From Acidobacteriota bacterium (GTDB taxonomy: Bacteria > Acidobacteriota > Thermoanaerobaculia > Multivoradales > Multivoraceae), in assembly GCA_028875725.1 (NCBI GenBank), contig JAPPCR010000005.1:193501-257500 (forward strand): a DNA stretch of 64,000 nucleotides, in the 5' to 3' direction. Below are positions 29,014 to 37,800 of the stretch, one piece after another (within the stretch, counting starts at the first letter, position 1; each line of letters begins with the position of its first letter). Made by a program: the position numbers and the translations under genes. Below the pieces are notes generated by a model. The model was not told where the DNA came from. It saw nothing but the letters and a program-made list of their open reading frames with translations, and did no database searches.

Positions 29014-30357
29014 GTGGGAGCAACAGCGGAGACGGCCTGGCATCGTTCCCTGGACCGCTTGCGCGCCGGCGGGGCGCCCGAGGACGATCTCGAGCGAGCC
29101 GTCGCCGGCGTCCTGCCGCGGGGCGACATCTCCGCCGTGCCGGAGGACGCCGCGCGCCTCGTCCTCGGTTCGCAATCGATCGACGACGCGGAGGCCCTGC
29201 CGGACGAGGCGCTCATCGGCTGGGCGGACGGCGGCGATGGCGATGTCGACGCGCCCGGCGGCGTCCACAGCTACGACCGGCTGGTCCTCGACCTGCTCGA
29301 GGCGGGGTTCCGGATCGTCCAGGAGCGGGCGGGCGGCGAGTCGCCCCCGTTTCGCGTCCTGCGCGCCCGGCGGGACGGTTATCGCATTCGCAGCTACCGG
29401 CCGGGCGATGAACTCGCGATCCTCGAGCTGTTCCGGGACAGTTTCGGCGAAAACCTGCGCCTGGACCGCTGGCGGTGGAGGTACCTCGACAACCCGCGCG
29501 GCGGCCCACGCATCTCGCTCGCGTTCGCGCCCGACGGCCAGCTCGTCTGCCAGTACTGCGCGTACCCCGTACGCTGGCGCGGCCTTCCCCCATCGGCCCC
29601 TGTCGAGGGTCACCAGGTCGGCGACACGATGACCCACCGCAGCGCCCGCGGCGTGGGCCGCGGGCCGACCAGCATCCTCGCGCGCACTTCGCGGCACTTC
29701 TACCTGGTCCACTGCAACGGCCGGGTCGCGTTCAACTACGGCTTCAACACGGGCAACATCACGAAGTTCTCCACCCGCTACGTGGGCGCCCACGTCGTGG
29801 AGGACGCTCCCTACCGCGTACTGCCGAAGGAAGCGCGGCTCGGCGGCCGCCAGCGGTTCGGGCGCGGCTACGAGTTGCGCCGAATCGCCAGGCACTCCGA
29901 GGTCGGTACGGAGTTCGACGCCCTGTTCGACCGGGTCGCCGACCGCTACGGCCTGCTGGTGGAGCGATCCGTCGAGTACCTGCGCTGGCGCTACCTGGAC
30001 TGCCCCGATGACGGCCTGGAGCTGGTCGCCGCCTACCGCCGCGGCCGCCTGGCGGGCTGGGCGGCGGCCAGGCGCCTGCCGGACGGGGTGGAGTTGGGCG
30101 ATGCTCTGATAGACCCCCGGGAGCGCCCGGCGTTGCGATCCCTCGTGGCCGAGGTCCGGGAGGCCGGCCTGCCGCTCGCCGGCTGGTTCAGCGAGAGACC
30201 GTCGTGGTGGTCGAGAGAGATCGACAGGCTCGGCTTTGTCCGGCGGCCCGAACCCCAGGGCCTGGTGACCATCATGGTGCCCTTCGTTTGTGGGGACGCG
30301 GTCGAACGGCTGCGGGCGACGGGCTACTACACGAAGGCCGACGGGGACCTGTTCTAG
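29014..30357 (+). CDS. GNAT-like acyltransferase, probably of surface polysaccharide synthesis
   Basis: 447 aa from a GTG. After a poorly conserved N-terminal region (about 1-125), the sequence resembles the GNAT acyltransferases found in capsule and exopolysaccharide loci: 'IRSYRPGDELAILELF', then 'RWRYLDNPRG', with a second copy of the same motif later as 'RWRYLDCPDDG', suggesting two GNAT-like halves. No signal peptide. It converges with a GT2 glycosyltransferase and an ABC-2 permease, which fits a role in modifying an exported glycan. The acceptor is unknown, and the N-terminal region has no assignment. Confidence 0.68.
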   Translation: MGATAETAWHRSLDRLRAGGAPEDDLERAVAGVLPRGDISAVPEDAARLVLGSQSIDDAEALPDEALIGWADGGDGDVDAPGGVHSYDRLVLDLLEAGFRIVQERAGGESPPFRVLRARRDGYRIRSYRPGDELAILELFRDSFGENLRLDRWRWRYLDNPRGGPRISLAFAPDGQLVCQYCAYPVRWRGLPPSAPVEGHQVGDTMTHRSARGVGRGPTSILARTSRHFYLVHCNGRVAFNYGFNTGNITKFSTRYVGAHVVEDAPYRVLPKEARLGGRQRFGRGYELRRIARHSEVGTEFDALFDRVADRYGLLVERSVEYLRWRYLDCPDDGLELVAAYRRGRLAGWAAARRLPDGVELGDALIDPRERPALRSLVAEVREAGLPLAGWFSERPSWWSREIDRLGFVRRPEPQGLVTIMVPFVCGDAVERLRATGYYTKADGDLF

Positions 30358-31397
30358 CTCACCAGCCACCCCCCCAGGTCGCGGCAGTTCCCATCCGTCA
30401 CGCGCACCCAGAGGTCCGACCTGGCGCCGCCGACCACGTCCTCCGGGATCTCGAATCCCGCCGCCTCACCGGCCGCGACGCGGCATCCCGTCGCCGGCGC
30501 GCCCAGCGGCAGCGGGGTCACCTCGACCCAGACCTCGTCGCCGGTGGCCCCGCCGGCGAGCGGGGCCACCTCCTCGAACCGCCGCGGCACCCGCTCCAGC
30601 CGGCGCAGCAGCGCCGCGAACCACGCCCCGTAGCGGCGTCGCCGGAAACGCGCCGCCGACTCCTCGAACCACGACTGGGCGCGCGGTTCCCGCTTCGCGC
30701 TCTGGTCGTAGGCGTGGACGCAGCGCGCCGCGGGCGCCAGCACCGCCCGAACGCCGGCGCTCCGCGCCCGCAACAGCCACTCCGTCTCCTCGAAGTAGAG
30801 CCGAAAGCCCTCGTCGAACCTCCCCACCCGCCGCCAGCCGTCCCGCGTCACCGCCAGGCAGGCACCGGTCAGCTCGTAGCAGGTGACGGGCGCCTCGGCC
30901 CCCCAGAAGGCCCGGGCGCGGCGGCGCCAGCGGCGGCGGAATGAACGGCCCCAGGCCGGCGAGCGCTCCGCCCACGCCGCGTCCAGTTCCGCCAGCCGCG
31001 TCCGGAGCGCCTGCGGGGGCAGCATCAGCCTGCAGCCTTCGTCCCAGAACAGGCGCGGCCCAGCGACGTCGGCGCCGCCCAGCGCGTCGAGCAGGGCGCG
31101 CAGGCAACCGGCCTCGACCGCCACGTCGGCGTTCATCAGCAGCAGCACGTCTCCCGTCGCGTGCTCCACGCCGAGGTTGATGCCGGCTGCGTAGCCCAGG
31201 TTCTCGCCCGGGCGGAGCACCTGAGCTTCCAGACCGTCCGGCGCCCCCTCCCCGGTCGCCGACGCGCCCGCGGCGCCGTTGTCGACGACGATCACCTCGA
31301 GCGAAATCGCCGACATCCGCGCGTCCTCGTGGAGCGCCGCCACCGCGGCTTCGAGCAGCCAGGGTGTTCGATAGTGGACGACGACCGCGGAGATCAC
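30354..31397 (-). CDS. family 2 glycosyltransferase
   Basis: 347 aa from a GTG directly after the stop of the ABC-2 permease gene. GT-A fold signatures: 'ISAVVVHYRTPWLLEAAV', 'LEVIVVDNGA', 'LGYAAGINLG' and the metal-binding 'LLMNADVAVE'; the later 'FDEGFRLYFEETEW' is typical of rhamnosyl- or other GT2 enzymes of the WcaA/RfbF type. A C-terminal extension of about 70 residues appears beta-rich and is unusual for this group. Cytoplasmic, probably working on a polymer exported by the neighbouring permease. Confidence 0.9.
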   Translation of the reverse strand: MISAVVVHYRTPWLLEAAVAALHEDARMSAISLEVIVVDNGAAGASATGEGAPDGLEAQVLRPGENLGYAAGINLGVEHATGDVLLLMNADVAVEAGCLRALLDALGGADVAGPRLFWDEGCRLMLPPQALRTRLAELDAAWAERSPAWGRSFRRRWRRRARAFWGAEAPVTCYELTGACLAVTRDGWRRVGRFDEGFRLYFEETEWLLRARSAGVRAVLAPAARCVHAYDQSAKREPRAQSWFEESAARFRRRRYGAWFAALLRRLERVPRRFEEVAPLAGGATGDEVWVEVTPLPLGAPATGCRVAAGEAAGFEIPEDVVGGARSDLWVRVTDGNCRDLGGWLVS

Positions 31398-32189
31398 TCA
31401 GATCTCGTCGGCGAGGCCATGCTTCAGGCGGGCGAACAACGCGCCGCCGAAGACCACCGCGGCGATCGTGACCGCGAGCAGCGGCGCCAGGCTCAGCGGA
31501 ACTCCGCCGCCCAGGAACGCGGCCCGGTAGAGGTAGACCAGGCCGGTCAGGGGGTTCCACTCCACGAACCACCTGTAGTCAGCCGGAACGAGATGCACCG
31601 AGTAGATGATCGGCGTCAAGAAGAACCAGGCGTTCAGCACGAGGCCGGCGGCCTGCGCGGTGTCGCGGAAGTAGGCGTTCGCCGCCGCCAGGCCCAGGCC
31701 AAGTCCGAACGCCAGCGACGCCTGCAGCGGCACCGCGACGAGCAGCAGCGGCAGACTTTGCACGGAGAGCTCGCCGATCACGGCCAGGATCACGATGAAC
31801 GCCACCACGCCGACCGAGGCGTGCAGCAACGCGCCGATCACGAGCGACGCCACCAGCAACTCGGCCGGCAACCGCATCTTCTTGACCAGGTCCGCGTTGT
31901 CCGTGATTGCCGAAGCCGAACGGCTGACCCCTTCGTGAAGCGCAATCCACGGCAGCAGGCCGCAGAACAGGAAGACCGCGAAGTTCTGCGTCCGCTCGCC
32001 GTCGAGCGAGAACCGCAGCAGGAACGAGAACACGTAGGTGAACAGCAGGAGCTGCCACAGCGGGTTCAGCAGCGACCAGACCAGCCCCAGCGCCGAACCC
32101 GCGTAGCGCGACCGGAGGTTGCGGACGACCAACTCGCGGAGCAGAAACAGGTGCTGCCTGCGGCGGCTGACACTGGACGCGATCGTCAC
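31398..32189 (-). CDS. ABC-2 type permease for polysaccharide or lipid-linked glycan export
   Basis: About 263 aa from the GTG at 32189; an ATG at 32231 is possible but would run into the end of the upstream gene. 'LLRELVVRNLRSRYAGSALG' and 'LLNPLWQLLLFTYVFSFLL' are typical of Wzm/TagG-type permeases, and six hydrophobic segments can be counted. The frame ends directly at the start of the GT2 gene. The ATP-binding partner that such permeases need is not encoded next to it or anywhere in this window. Confidence 0.88.
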   Translation of the reverse strand: MTIASSVSRRRQHLFLLRELVVRNLRSRYAGSALGLVWSLLNPLWQLLLFTYVFSFLLRFSLDGERTQNFAVFLFCGLLPWIALHEGVSRSASAITDNADLVKKMRLPAELLVASLVIGALLHASVGVVAFIVILAVIGELSVQSLPLLLVAVPLQASLAFGLGLGLAAANAYFRDTAQAAGLVLNAWFFLTPIIYSVHLVPADYRWFVEWNPLTGLVYLYRAAFLGGGVPLSLAPLLAVTIAAVVFGGALFARLKHGLADEI

Positions 32190-32193
32190 CGGC

Positions 32194-32215
32194 CGATTAT
32201 CCCCGACAGGCGTCC
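32194..32215. repeat. 22-bp direct repeat, copy 1 (matrixin 3' end)
   Basis: Matches 34286-34307 with one mismatch. Read on the minus strand it contains the last codons and the TAA stop of the matrixin gene. Confidence 0.7.
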
Positions 32216-34281
32216 GGGAAGGCCTTCGCATCCGTGATCGCGGACGCCGGGTTGCCGGGCTCGTTCGTGTACGCCCGGACCGTGCCGTCGTCGGTGTCCG
32301 TCACCGTGATCCGGTAGCCCAGGTCCGTCGTCGCGCCGGCGAAGACCCAGACGTGGCCGTTGGCCTCGCAGCCGTCGAGCACCTTGATCAGCATCTCCCA
32401 GTTGTCGTCGTCAAAGAACCGGAACATGCCGGACTCGTTCGTGCCCGCGCGCACCACTGCCGCCAGGACCGGTTCCCCACCGGCGCTCCAGTACTCCGTT
32501 CGCACCCGAAAGCGGGAGTCCAGCAGGCACAGGGTCACGGCGCCGGGCTCGCAGTCGCCGGCAGGGTCGGAAGCGCGGACCAGCAGGTCCCGGCTCGCGG
32601 TCGAGGTGGCGCCGGCGCCGGTCACCGTGAGCACCAGCCGGTAGAAGCCGGGCGAAGCCCAGGTGTGGCGCGGGTTCCGCACCGGCGAAGTCCGGCCGTC
32701 GCCGAAGTCCCAGGTTCGCCTGGACACGGTGCCCGTGCTCGCGTCCCGGAGAGTCACCGGCTCACCGGTGTACACGATGCAAAGGTCGTCCGCGCACTCC
32801 GCGTCCAGTTCGAGGATCGCCGTGGGCGGCGTCGGCGGCGGCGGCGGTGGCGGCGGTCGTGGCCGCGGCGGTGGCTCGGGCTCCGGTTCGGGTTCCGGTT
32901 GAGGAGGTGGCCCCCCGCCTCCGCCTCCTGGCGGCGGCGGAGGTGGCGGAGGAGGTGGCGGTGGCGGCTTGATCGTCCCGCCCGCCGGGTAGAGCGCTCG
33001 CGCCGCCGCAATGTCGTCGCTGTTCAGGACCGCGCCCTGCCCGTCCGCCACGAGGTACGCGCGCATGAGCGACTGGTCCTGCGGACTCGGGCAGGTGTTG
33101 TCCTGCACTTCCGTCGTCGTGCAGGAGTGCCCGATGCCGAGGGAGTGGCCCAGCTCGTGTCCGACGACCTTCTCGAACATCTCGCCCGGGCTCGCCAGCT
33201 TGCTGGCCAGCGTCGGCCCGAACCCGTCCTGGGTGACGAAGTCGGTCTCCAGCCACACCACGGAAACCGTCGTGCCGCCGTCCGGAATGAAGTGGGTTGC
33301 GTTGCAGTCGAAGGACCAGGTGATGATCGCGGCGGTGCCGCCTGTGCTGTCGAAGGACCCCGAGATGTCGTCGAACGGATCCTCGAAGAGCATCTGGTTC
33401 TTGCCGTCGTCGGTGCGCGCCGACACGATGCTCGAGGTCTTTCCCGCGCTCGCGAAGTTGATGCCGGTGCCAGAGAGGGCGTTCCATGCCGCCATGGCGT
33501 TTGCCACCTCGGTGAAACCGCCGCCCGGGATGCCGGCCGAACCCGCGGCGTGGAGCTCGAAGTCCACCGACTCGCCCCGGTCGAACTCGCGCCAGCGGAT
33601 TCGCGGCAAGGGATTCGTGCTGCAGCCCACTTCGTAGAGCTCGAACGGCTGCGCCACCGAGACGACGCCGGGCGCCTCCTCCGCGCCCGGTTCCACGAAG
33701 TACTCCGCGGCCGGCTCGAGACCCTGTGCCCGTTCCCTCAGCCAGCCCCGAAAGCCCGCCGCCGCCCTCGGCAACCCGGCACGCCGGCGCTCCTCCGCCA
33801 GCGGATCGCCCGGCAGTTCGATCACACCCTCCTCTTTGATCTCGCGCACGAAGAGCCGTCGGACACCGGTACCGGTCTCGAAGAACACGCCGAGACCGAG
33901 GTCCACCACCTCCCAGGCGCCCGCCTGGCCGGGGGTCAGGAACAGGAGCACCCGGTCGCCCGGCGCCAGCATCCGCACTCCGTGGATTCCTGCCCGCACG
34001 CCGTCCGGAGTCAGACCGCCGTACTGACGAACGACTAACCTGCCACCGGGAACCGACCCCTTCATCACCTCCTCGACGTGAATCACGTGATCCGTCTCGA
34101 TCCGGTCCGGCGACGGCGCCAGTTCCGACGAAAGCACCTCACCGTAGACGACGAGGTCCGACTTGCCGAGCAGGGGCTCGTCCGGCGGCACGACATACAA
34201 CGTCGCCGCGACCTGAGCGGCCCAGAGCAGGCCGATCGTCCAGCCGGTTCCGGCTCGACACAGGTTGCGGTCCAGCCTCAT
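32197..34281 (-). CDS. exported matrixin-type metalloprotease with PKD domain and repeated-family C-terminal domain
   Basis: 694 aa from the ATG at 34281 (the open frame before it has no signal peptide). Signal sequence 'WTIGLLWAAQVAATLYVV'. The N-terminal module (about 25-200) with 'VEEVMKGSVPGGRLVVRQYG' is shared with the proteins at 57155 and 61766. The zinc protease domain has the full 'HELGHSLGIGH' motif near residue 372. A proline-rich linker (DNA 32820-32975), a PKD-like domain ('TWDFGDGRTSPVRNPRHTW') and the window's recurring C-terminal domain ('FFDDDNWEMLIKVLDGC') follow. Probably an extracellular, calcium/zinc-dependent protease. It lies between 22-bp direct repeats. Confidence 0.87.
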   Translation of the reverse strand: MRLDRNLCRAGTGWTIGLLWAAQVAATLYVVPPDEPLLGKSDLVVYGEVLSSELAPSPDRIETDHVIHVEEVMKGSVPGGRLVVRQYGGLTPDGVRAGIHGVRMLAPGDRVLLFLTPGQAGAWEVVDLGLGVFFETGTGVRRLFVREIKEEGVIELPGDPLAEERRRAGLPRAAAGFRGWLRERAQGLEPAAEYFVEPGAEEAPGVVSVAQPFELYEVGCSTNPLPRIRWREFDRGESVDFELHAAGSAGIPGGGFTEVANAMAAWNALSGTGINFASAGKTSSIVSARTDDGKNQMLFEDPFDDISGSFDSTGGTAAIITWSFDCNATHFIPDGGTTVSVVWLETDFVTQDGFGPTLASKLASPGEMFEKVVGHELGHSLGIGHSCTTTEVQDNTCPSPQDQSLMRAYLVADGQGAVLNSDDIAAARALYPAGGTIKPPPPPPPPPPPPPGGGGGGPPPQPEPEPEPEPPPRPRPPPPPPPPTPPTAILELDAECADDLCIVYTGEPVTLRDASTGTVSRRTWDFGDGRTSPVRNPRHTWASPGFYRLVLTVTGAGATSTASRDLLVRASDPAGDCEPGAVTLCLLDSRFRVRTEYWSAGGEPVLAAVVRAGTNESGMFRFFDDDNWEMLIKVLDGCEANGHVWVFAGATTDLGYRITVTDTDDGTVRAYTNEPGNPASAITDAKAFPDACRG
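32820..32975 (-). repeat. polyproline linker repeat
   Basis: GGC/GGT triplet-rich tract encoding long Pro runs broken by Arg, Gly and Glu-Pro pairs ('PEPEPEPEPPP') in the matrixin at 32197. Such tracts are prone to length change. Confidence 0.75.
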
Positions 34282-34285
34282 CACG

Positions 34286-34307
34286 CGATTATCCCCGACA
34301 CGCGTCC
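34286..34307. repeat. 22-bp direct repeat, copy 2 (before matrixin 5' end)
   Basis: Same 22 bp just upstream of the matrixin start. In one minus-strand frame it reads D-A-C-R-G-stop, the same as the matrixin C-terminus, as if it were the end of a lost upstream copy. Confidence 0.65.
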
Positions 34308-34330
34308 GCGGGCAGCGAAGGTGCGTGGCG

Positions 34331-35389
34331 CTAACGAGCGAGTGCCAGCGTTTCCACCGGCTCCGCCAGGCGAGGCAGCACGTCCGACACGTCCGCCTCC
34401 GCACGCACCTCCGCCTCGCTGATCCGCGATCTCGTCTGAGTGCTCGGAATCTGCCACTTCGCCGGCATCAGAACGTGGCGGCGGTCGCCGATGACTGCCG
34501 CGGCCGGCACGGAGGGTTTCTGGCGGGTCGGTGACCGGCCCTCCCAGAAGGCGGCCACGGCCCCCGGCCGGCGCTCGATCACGAACCGAACGATGCCCCG
34601 TGGCAGCGGCACGCCGGCGTTTTCGACCGCGGCCGCGAGCACCCGCCACGCCTCCATGTCGCTCTGAACCGCCTTCGCGCAGAACTCGTTGAACGGCTGC
34701 TCCCGCAGCGGCGTTCCCGATCGCGCCTCCGCCTGCCGAACCGTCTCCAGGTAGGCGAACGGGTTGGGCGGCGAGCCGCTCCGCGCCCACTCCTTCTTGT
34801 CGCGCGGCGGCTGCCAGTCACGCCAGCGGCGCGGCTGCCGCGTCTCGTGCTCCAGTCCGAGGACGTGAGCCAGGACCGGCTCGACCATCGGATTGCAGAT
34901 GGCGTTGCCGTTCGCCCGCATCCCGGTGGAAGGCATCGCGATGCCGCGCCCCGTCCGCAGGTGGCGCAGCGGCGTCCCTTCCCCGGCCCAGCGAAACGTC
35001 TCCCGCTTCCGGGGCGGCCCGACCACCGTCGCCTGGAGCGCCAGGAACCCGGTCCAGCGGTGCAGAAAGGCCCACGCCTCGTGGCCGCCGCCGAGGAGCG
35101 CTCCCAGAACGGCGGCGACGTAGACGCGGCCCGTGTAGAGCGGCGAGTTGAACTCGTTGCCGGCGCCGTGCGCCCAGTAGTGATCCAGCGTCTCGCGCAG
35201 CCCCGGCCAGTCCCCGCGGGCGGCGCGCAGGCAGGGCCCGTAGTTCCAGGAACAGTCGACGCCGGGCTCGGGCAGCGCATAGTCCGCCCGGGTGCACTGG
35301 CGGGACCAGTAGCCGGCCGCCTCCTCGTCTCCAACGGCCCTGAAGAACATCCCCAGGTCGCCCGTCGCCCTCGCTTCGAGACCAGCCAT
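34331..35389 (-). CDS. protein of unknown function translationally coupled to a DUF4143 ATPase
   Basis: 352 aa. The ATG at 35389 shares one base with the stop of the ATPase gene (TGATG), a classic coupling arrangement; the longer open frame upstream only overlaps the ATPase gene. No signal peptide or membrane segment. Rich in Trp, Arg and Gly, with 'CSWNYGPCLRAARGDWPGL', 'GNEFNSPLYTGRVYVAAVL' and a basic C-terminal third. The first half looks mostly helical. I do not recognise the family. The rather abrupt start could mean that it is the C-terminal part of a once longer protein. Confidence 0.65.
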   Translation of the reverse strand: MAGLEARATGDLGMFFRAVGDEEAAGYWSRQCTRADYALPEPGVDCSWNYGPCLRAARGDWPGLRETLDHYWAHGAGNEFNSPLYTGRVYVAAVLGALLGGGHEAWAFLHRWTGFLALQATVVGPPRKRETFRWAGEGTPLRHLRTGRGIAMPSTGMRANGNAICNPMVEPVLAHVLGLEHETRQPRRWRDWQPPRDKKEWARSGSPPNPFAYLETVRQAEARSGTPLREQPFNEFCAKAVQSDMEAWRVLAAAVENAGVPLPRGIVRFVIERRPGAVAAFWEGRSPTRQKPSVPAAAVIGDRRHVLMPAKWQIPSTQTRSRISEAEVRAEADVSDVLPRLAEPVETLALAR

Positions 35390-36561
35390 CAGGAGTTCGC
35401 CGCGACCAGCGACTCGACCTCCCGCCAAGGCACCGCACGACCCGCTCGGCGCTGCTGAACGCGGTCGCCGCCGTAGATCACATAGCCGGGGTCGCTCCCG
35501 TCGCCCGCCAGTGCGCCGAACCGGGTCAGGCCGCGGAAGAAGTCGCTCGCAACCGTCCGCCCCGACTTGATCTCTACCGGCACGAGCTTCGTTCCGCGCT
35601 CCAGGACGCAGTCGACTTCCATCCCGCGACGGTCGCGCCAGAAGTAGAGGTTCGGGGTCAAGCCACGATTGGCGCGCCCCTTGAGCAGCTCTCCGACAAC
35701 CCAGGTCTCGAACAACGGGCCGCGCTGCGCGTGATGCACGAGTTCGTCCGCCTGCCGAACTCCGACCAGCCACGCCGCCAGACCGGGATCGAGAAAGTAG
35801 AGCTTCGGCGTCTTGACGAGCCGCTTGCCGAAGTTGCTGAAGTGCGGTCGAAGCTGCGTGACGAGAAAGCTCGTCTCCAGCACGGAGAGCCACTCCCGTG
35901 CCGTGACGCGGCTGATTCCGCAGTCGCTCGCCAGCCCGGAGACGTTGAGCAACTGCCCCGACCGCCCGGCGCAGAGCCGGATGAACAGCCGGAAGGTGCT
36001 CAGGTTGCGGATGTCGATCAGTTCCCTGACGTCCCGCTCCACGTAGGTCGTGACGTAGTTTCCGTACCAGACGCTCGCGTCGAGGCCCCGATCGTGAATA
36101 GGCGGATAGAGGCCCTGCAGGAGCAGGTCCTCTATCGACTCCGGCGCGCAGCCGCCGGCCTGCAGTTCCCCCAGGGAAAACGGCAGCAACACCACCTGCG
36201 CGGCGCGGCCCGCCAGCGACTGGGTCACGCCGGCCCGCAGCCCAAACTGGTGTGAACCGGTCAGGATGAACCTCCCGGGCCGGGGATCCGCGTCCACGAT
36301 GCCCTGCAGGTAGGAAAGGAGGTCAGGCGCCCGCTGGACCTCGTCGAGCAGAGCGCCTTCCGCGTACTGGCCAAGCAGGCTCCGCGGGTCGTCGAGCGCC
36401 AGGTCTCTGACGTCCGGATCCTCGAGCGACAGGTACGCGTGCTCGGGGAAGCTGGCCCGGCACAGCGTCGTCTTGCCCGACTGCCGGGGACCGGTGACGA
36501 CAACGACCGGGTACTCCCGCGCCAGCGACTGAAGAACTGACTGGGACGCTCGGCCGATCAT
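35389..36561 (-). CDS. AAA-family ATPase with DUF4143 domain
   Basis: 390 aa. Walker A 'GPRQSGKTTL' (Lys30), followed by 'LSLEDPDVRDLALDDP' and Walker B region 'ALLDEVQRAPDLLSYL', then sensor 'ILTGSHQF'. The C-terminal half is the DUF4143 region with a winged-helix part ('DCGISRVTAREWLSVLE') and the nuclease-like end 'VDCVLERGTKLVPVEIKSG'. These ATPases are widespread, often horizontally spread, and of unknown role, perhaps toxin-like or DNA-related. The start lacks a good ribosome site. The following gene is coupled to it. Confidence 0.93.
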   Translation of the reverse strand: MIGRASQSVLQSLAREYPVVVVTGPRQSGKTTLCRASFPEHAYLSLEDPDVRDLALDDPRSLLGQYAEGALLDEVQRAPDLLSYLQGIVDADPRPGRFILTGSHQFGLRAGVTQSLAGRAAQVVLLPFSLGELQAGGCAPESIEDLLLQGLYPPIHDRGLDASVWYGNYVTTYVERDVRELIDIRNLSTFRLFIRLCAGRSGQLLNVSGLASDCGISRVTAREWLSVLETSFLVTQLRPHFSNFGKRLVKTPKLYFLDPGLAAWLVGVRQADELVHHAQRGPLFETWVVGELLKGRANRGLTPNLYFWRDRRGMEVDCVLERGTKLVPVEIKSGRTVASDFFRGLTRFGALAGDGSDPGYVIYGGDRVQQRRAGRAVPWREVESLVAANS

Positions 36562-36659
36562 CCGGCCGAGCGTACCAGCATCGGGCTGTTTGGCGACTCA
36601 ACTAGCCAATCCGCCCCAAGTTCGCCGCCGTGTTCGGCCCTCTCGGGAGCCTCTCGCCG

Positions 36660-37055
36660 TCAGTTCAGGAAGAACAGGTCGAGTGCGGTGAGGATCCCAA
36701 GCAGCACACTCAGGGCCATCACCATGCGCCACGTCAAGTCGGCGCGGGCCTTCTCTACCTCGGCGCGGACAGCTTCAAGCCCGGTACGCAGATCGGAAGT
36801 CTCCGCCTTCATCTCGGACCGCAGCTCCGCGATGTCGGCCTGCGTGGCAGCACGCAACTCGCCGACCTCGACACGCAGCTCCGCGATGTCGGCCTGGGTA
36901 GCGGCACGCAACTCGCCGATGTCCTCCTTGGAGGCCACTCCCTGGAAGACCGCGACCCGGATCGTCTCCGTAACGGCCTCGGCCTGGGAAGTCCCCATGC
37001 CGGCCTTCTCCAGGTTGCGGACGGCCGCGAGGGTGTCGAACGTGGCGACGCTCAT
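36660..37055 (-). CDS. coiled-coil protein with C-terminal membrane anchor (DUF1640/CCDC90-like)
   Basis: 131 aa. 'MSVATFDTLAAVRNLEKAGM' and 'TSQAEAVTETIRVAV' match the start of DUF1640-type proteins, bacterial relatives of the mitochondrial CCDC90/MCUR1 family. A heptad coiled coil follows, containing two near-identical 18-residue units ('GELRAATQADIAELR' each; DNA 36820-36917). It ends in one membrane helix ('MVMALSVLLGILTALDLFF'). Predicted to be an inner-membrane, oligomeric coiled-coil protein. It follows the PD-(D/E)XK-like gene by 19 bp, so the two probably form an operon. Confidence 0.78.
   Translation of the reverse strand: MSVATFDTLAAVRNLEKAGMGTSQAEAVTETIRVAVFQGVASKEDIGELRAATQADIAELRVEVGELRAATQADIAELRSEMKAETSDLRTGLEAVRAEVEKARADLTWRMVMALSVLLGILTALDLFFLN
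36820..36917 (-). repeat. tandem repeat within the DUF1640-like gene
   Basis: Two 44-bp near-identical stretches (36820-36863 and 36874-36917) at a 54-bp period, encoding two 18-residue coiled-coil units. Confidence 0.8.
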
Positions 37056-37074
37056 CTGCCAGTGTTCGCCGCGG

Positions 37075-37683
37075 TCAGCCGAACACGCGGGGCTCGAAGT
37101 CCGGGCCGTTGACGATGCTGGCGCTGCTCCCGGTCGCGCGGATGACGAAGAGTCCCTGCCTCTCCGCGTACGCGGTCACCGAAGCGTCGCTGTCGAGGTA
37201 GGCCATGGCGCCGAGAATCCGCCTTCCCCGGTACTCCTTGCAGAAGTCCGGAAACACCGGCAGCTTGGCGAGAAACTCCGTCACGTCCTCCGAACGCAGC
37301 GTCGTCTTCACTTCCACCACAACGACTTCCCGGCCGTTCACCGCCACGATGTCGATCTCGAAGTGCTCACCGTTGCGACGGCCCCTGCGCCGCTGGTGGG
37401 TCGTCTCCACCTCGATGCCGCGTTCGTTCAACAGGGGCACCAGGTCGCCGTCTACCAGGCTCTCCATCAGCTTGCCCCACTGCGTCGTGAACAGGCCCTC
37501 CGCCTTCTTCAGGCGGCGGTCCGTCTCCTGCATCCGGCGGTCCGTCTCCTTCATCCGGCGGTCCGTCTCCTTCGACTGCTCCCTCAACTCCGCCAGCAGG
37601 GCCGCGGTCTGGCGCAAGCTCTCCTGAATCCCCTCGTTGGTGGCGAGGCTGTTCGCTCCCGCGACGTTGTCGGCCATGCTCAT
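37075..37683 (-). CDS. coiled-coil protein with PD-(D/E)XK nuclease-like domain (paralogue 2)
   Basis: About 202 aa. The ATG at 37683 has AAGGAA just upstream; an in-frame ATG at 37695 would use no clear site. Same plan as the protein at 2863-3507: heptad region with three 'MKETDR'/'MQETDR' repeats, then 'FTTQWGKLMESLVDGDLVPLL' and the putative catalytic 'FEIDIVAVNGREVVVVEVK'. The two are clearly paralogues and differ mostly in the N-terminal part. Followed by the DUF1640-like gene. Function unknown; DNA or RNA cleavage is a motif-based guess. Confidence 0.8.
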   Translation of the reverse strand: MSMADNVAGANSLATNEGIQESLRQTAALLAELREQSKETDRRMKETDRRMQETDRRLKKAEGLFTTQWGKLMESLVDGDLVPLLNERGIEVETTHQRRRGRRNGEHFEIDIVAVNGREVVVVEVKTTLRSEDVTEFLAKLPVFPDFCKEYRGRRILGAMAYLDSDASVTAYAERQGLFVIRATGSSASIVNGPDFEPRVFG

Positions 37684-37800
37684 CGGTTCCTTCATCGTAC
37701 CGAAAGGGGCGACGGGTCAACCCGACCGCAGCCGTCCCTATAGACAGAGACGGAAAGGGGCGCCGGTTCTTTGTTGTGGCGACCGCTGCCGGCCAGCACC

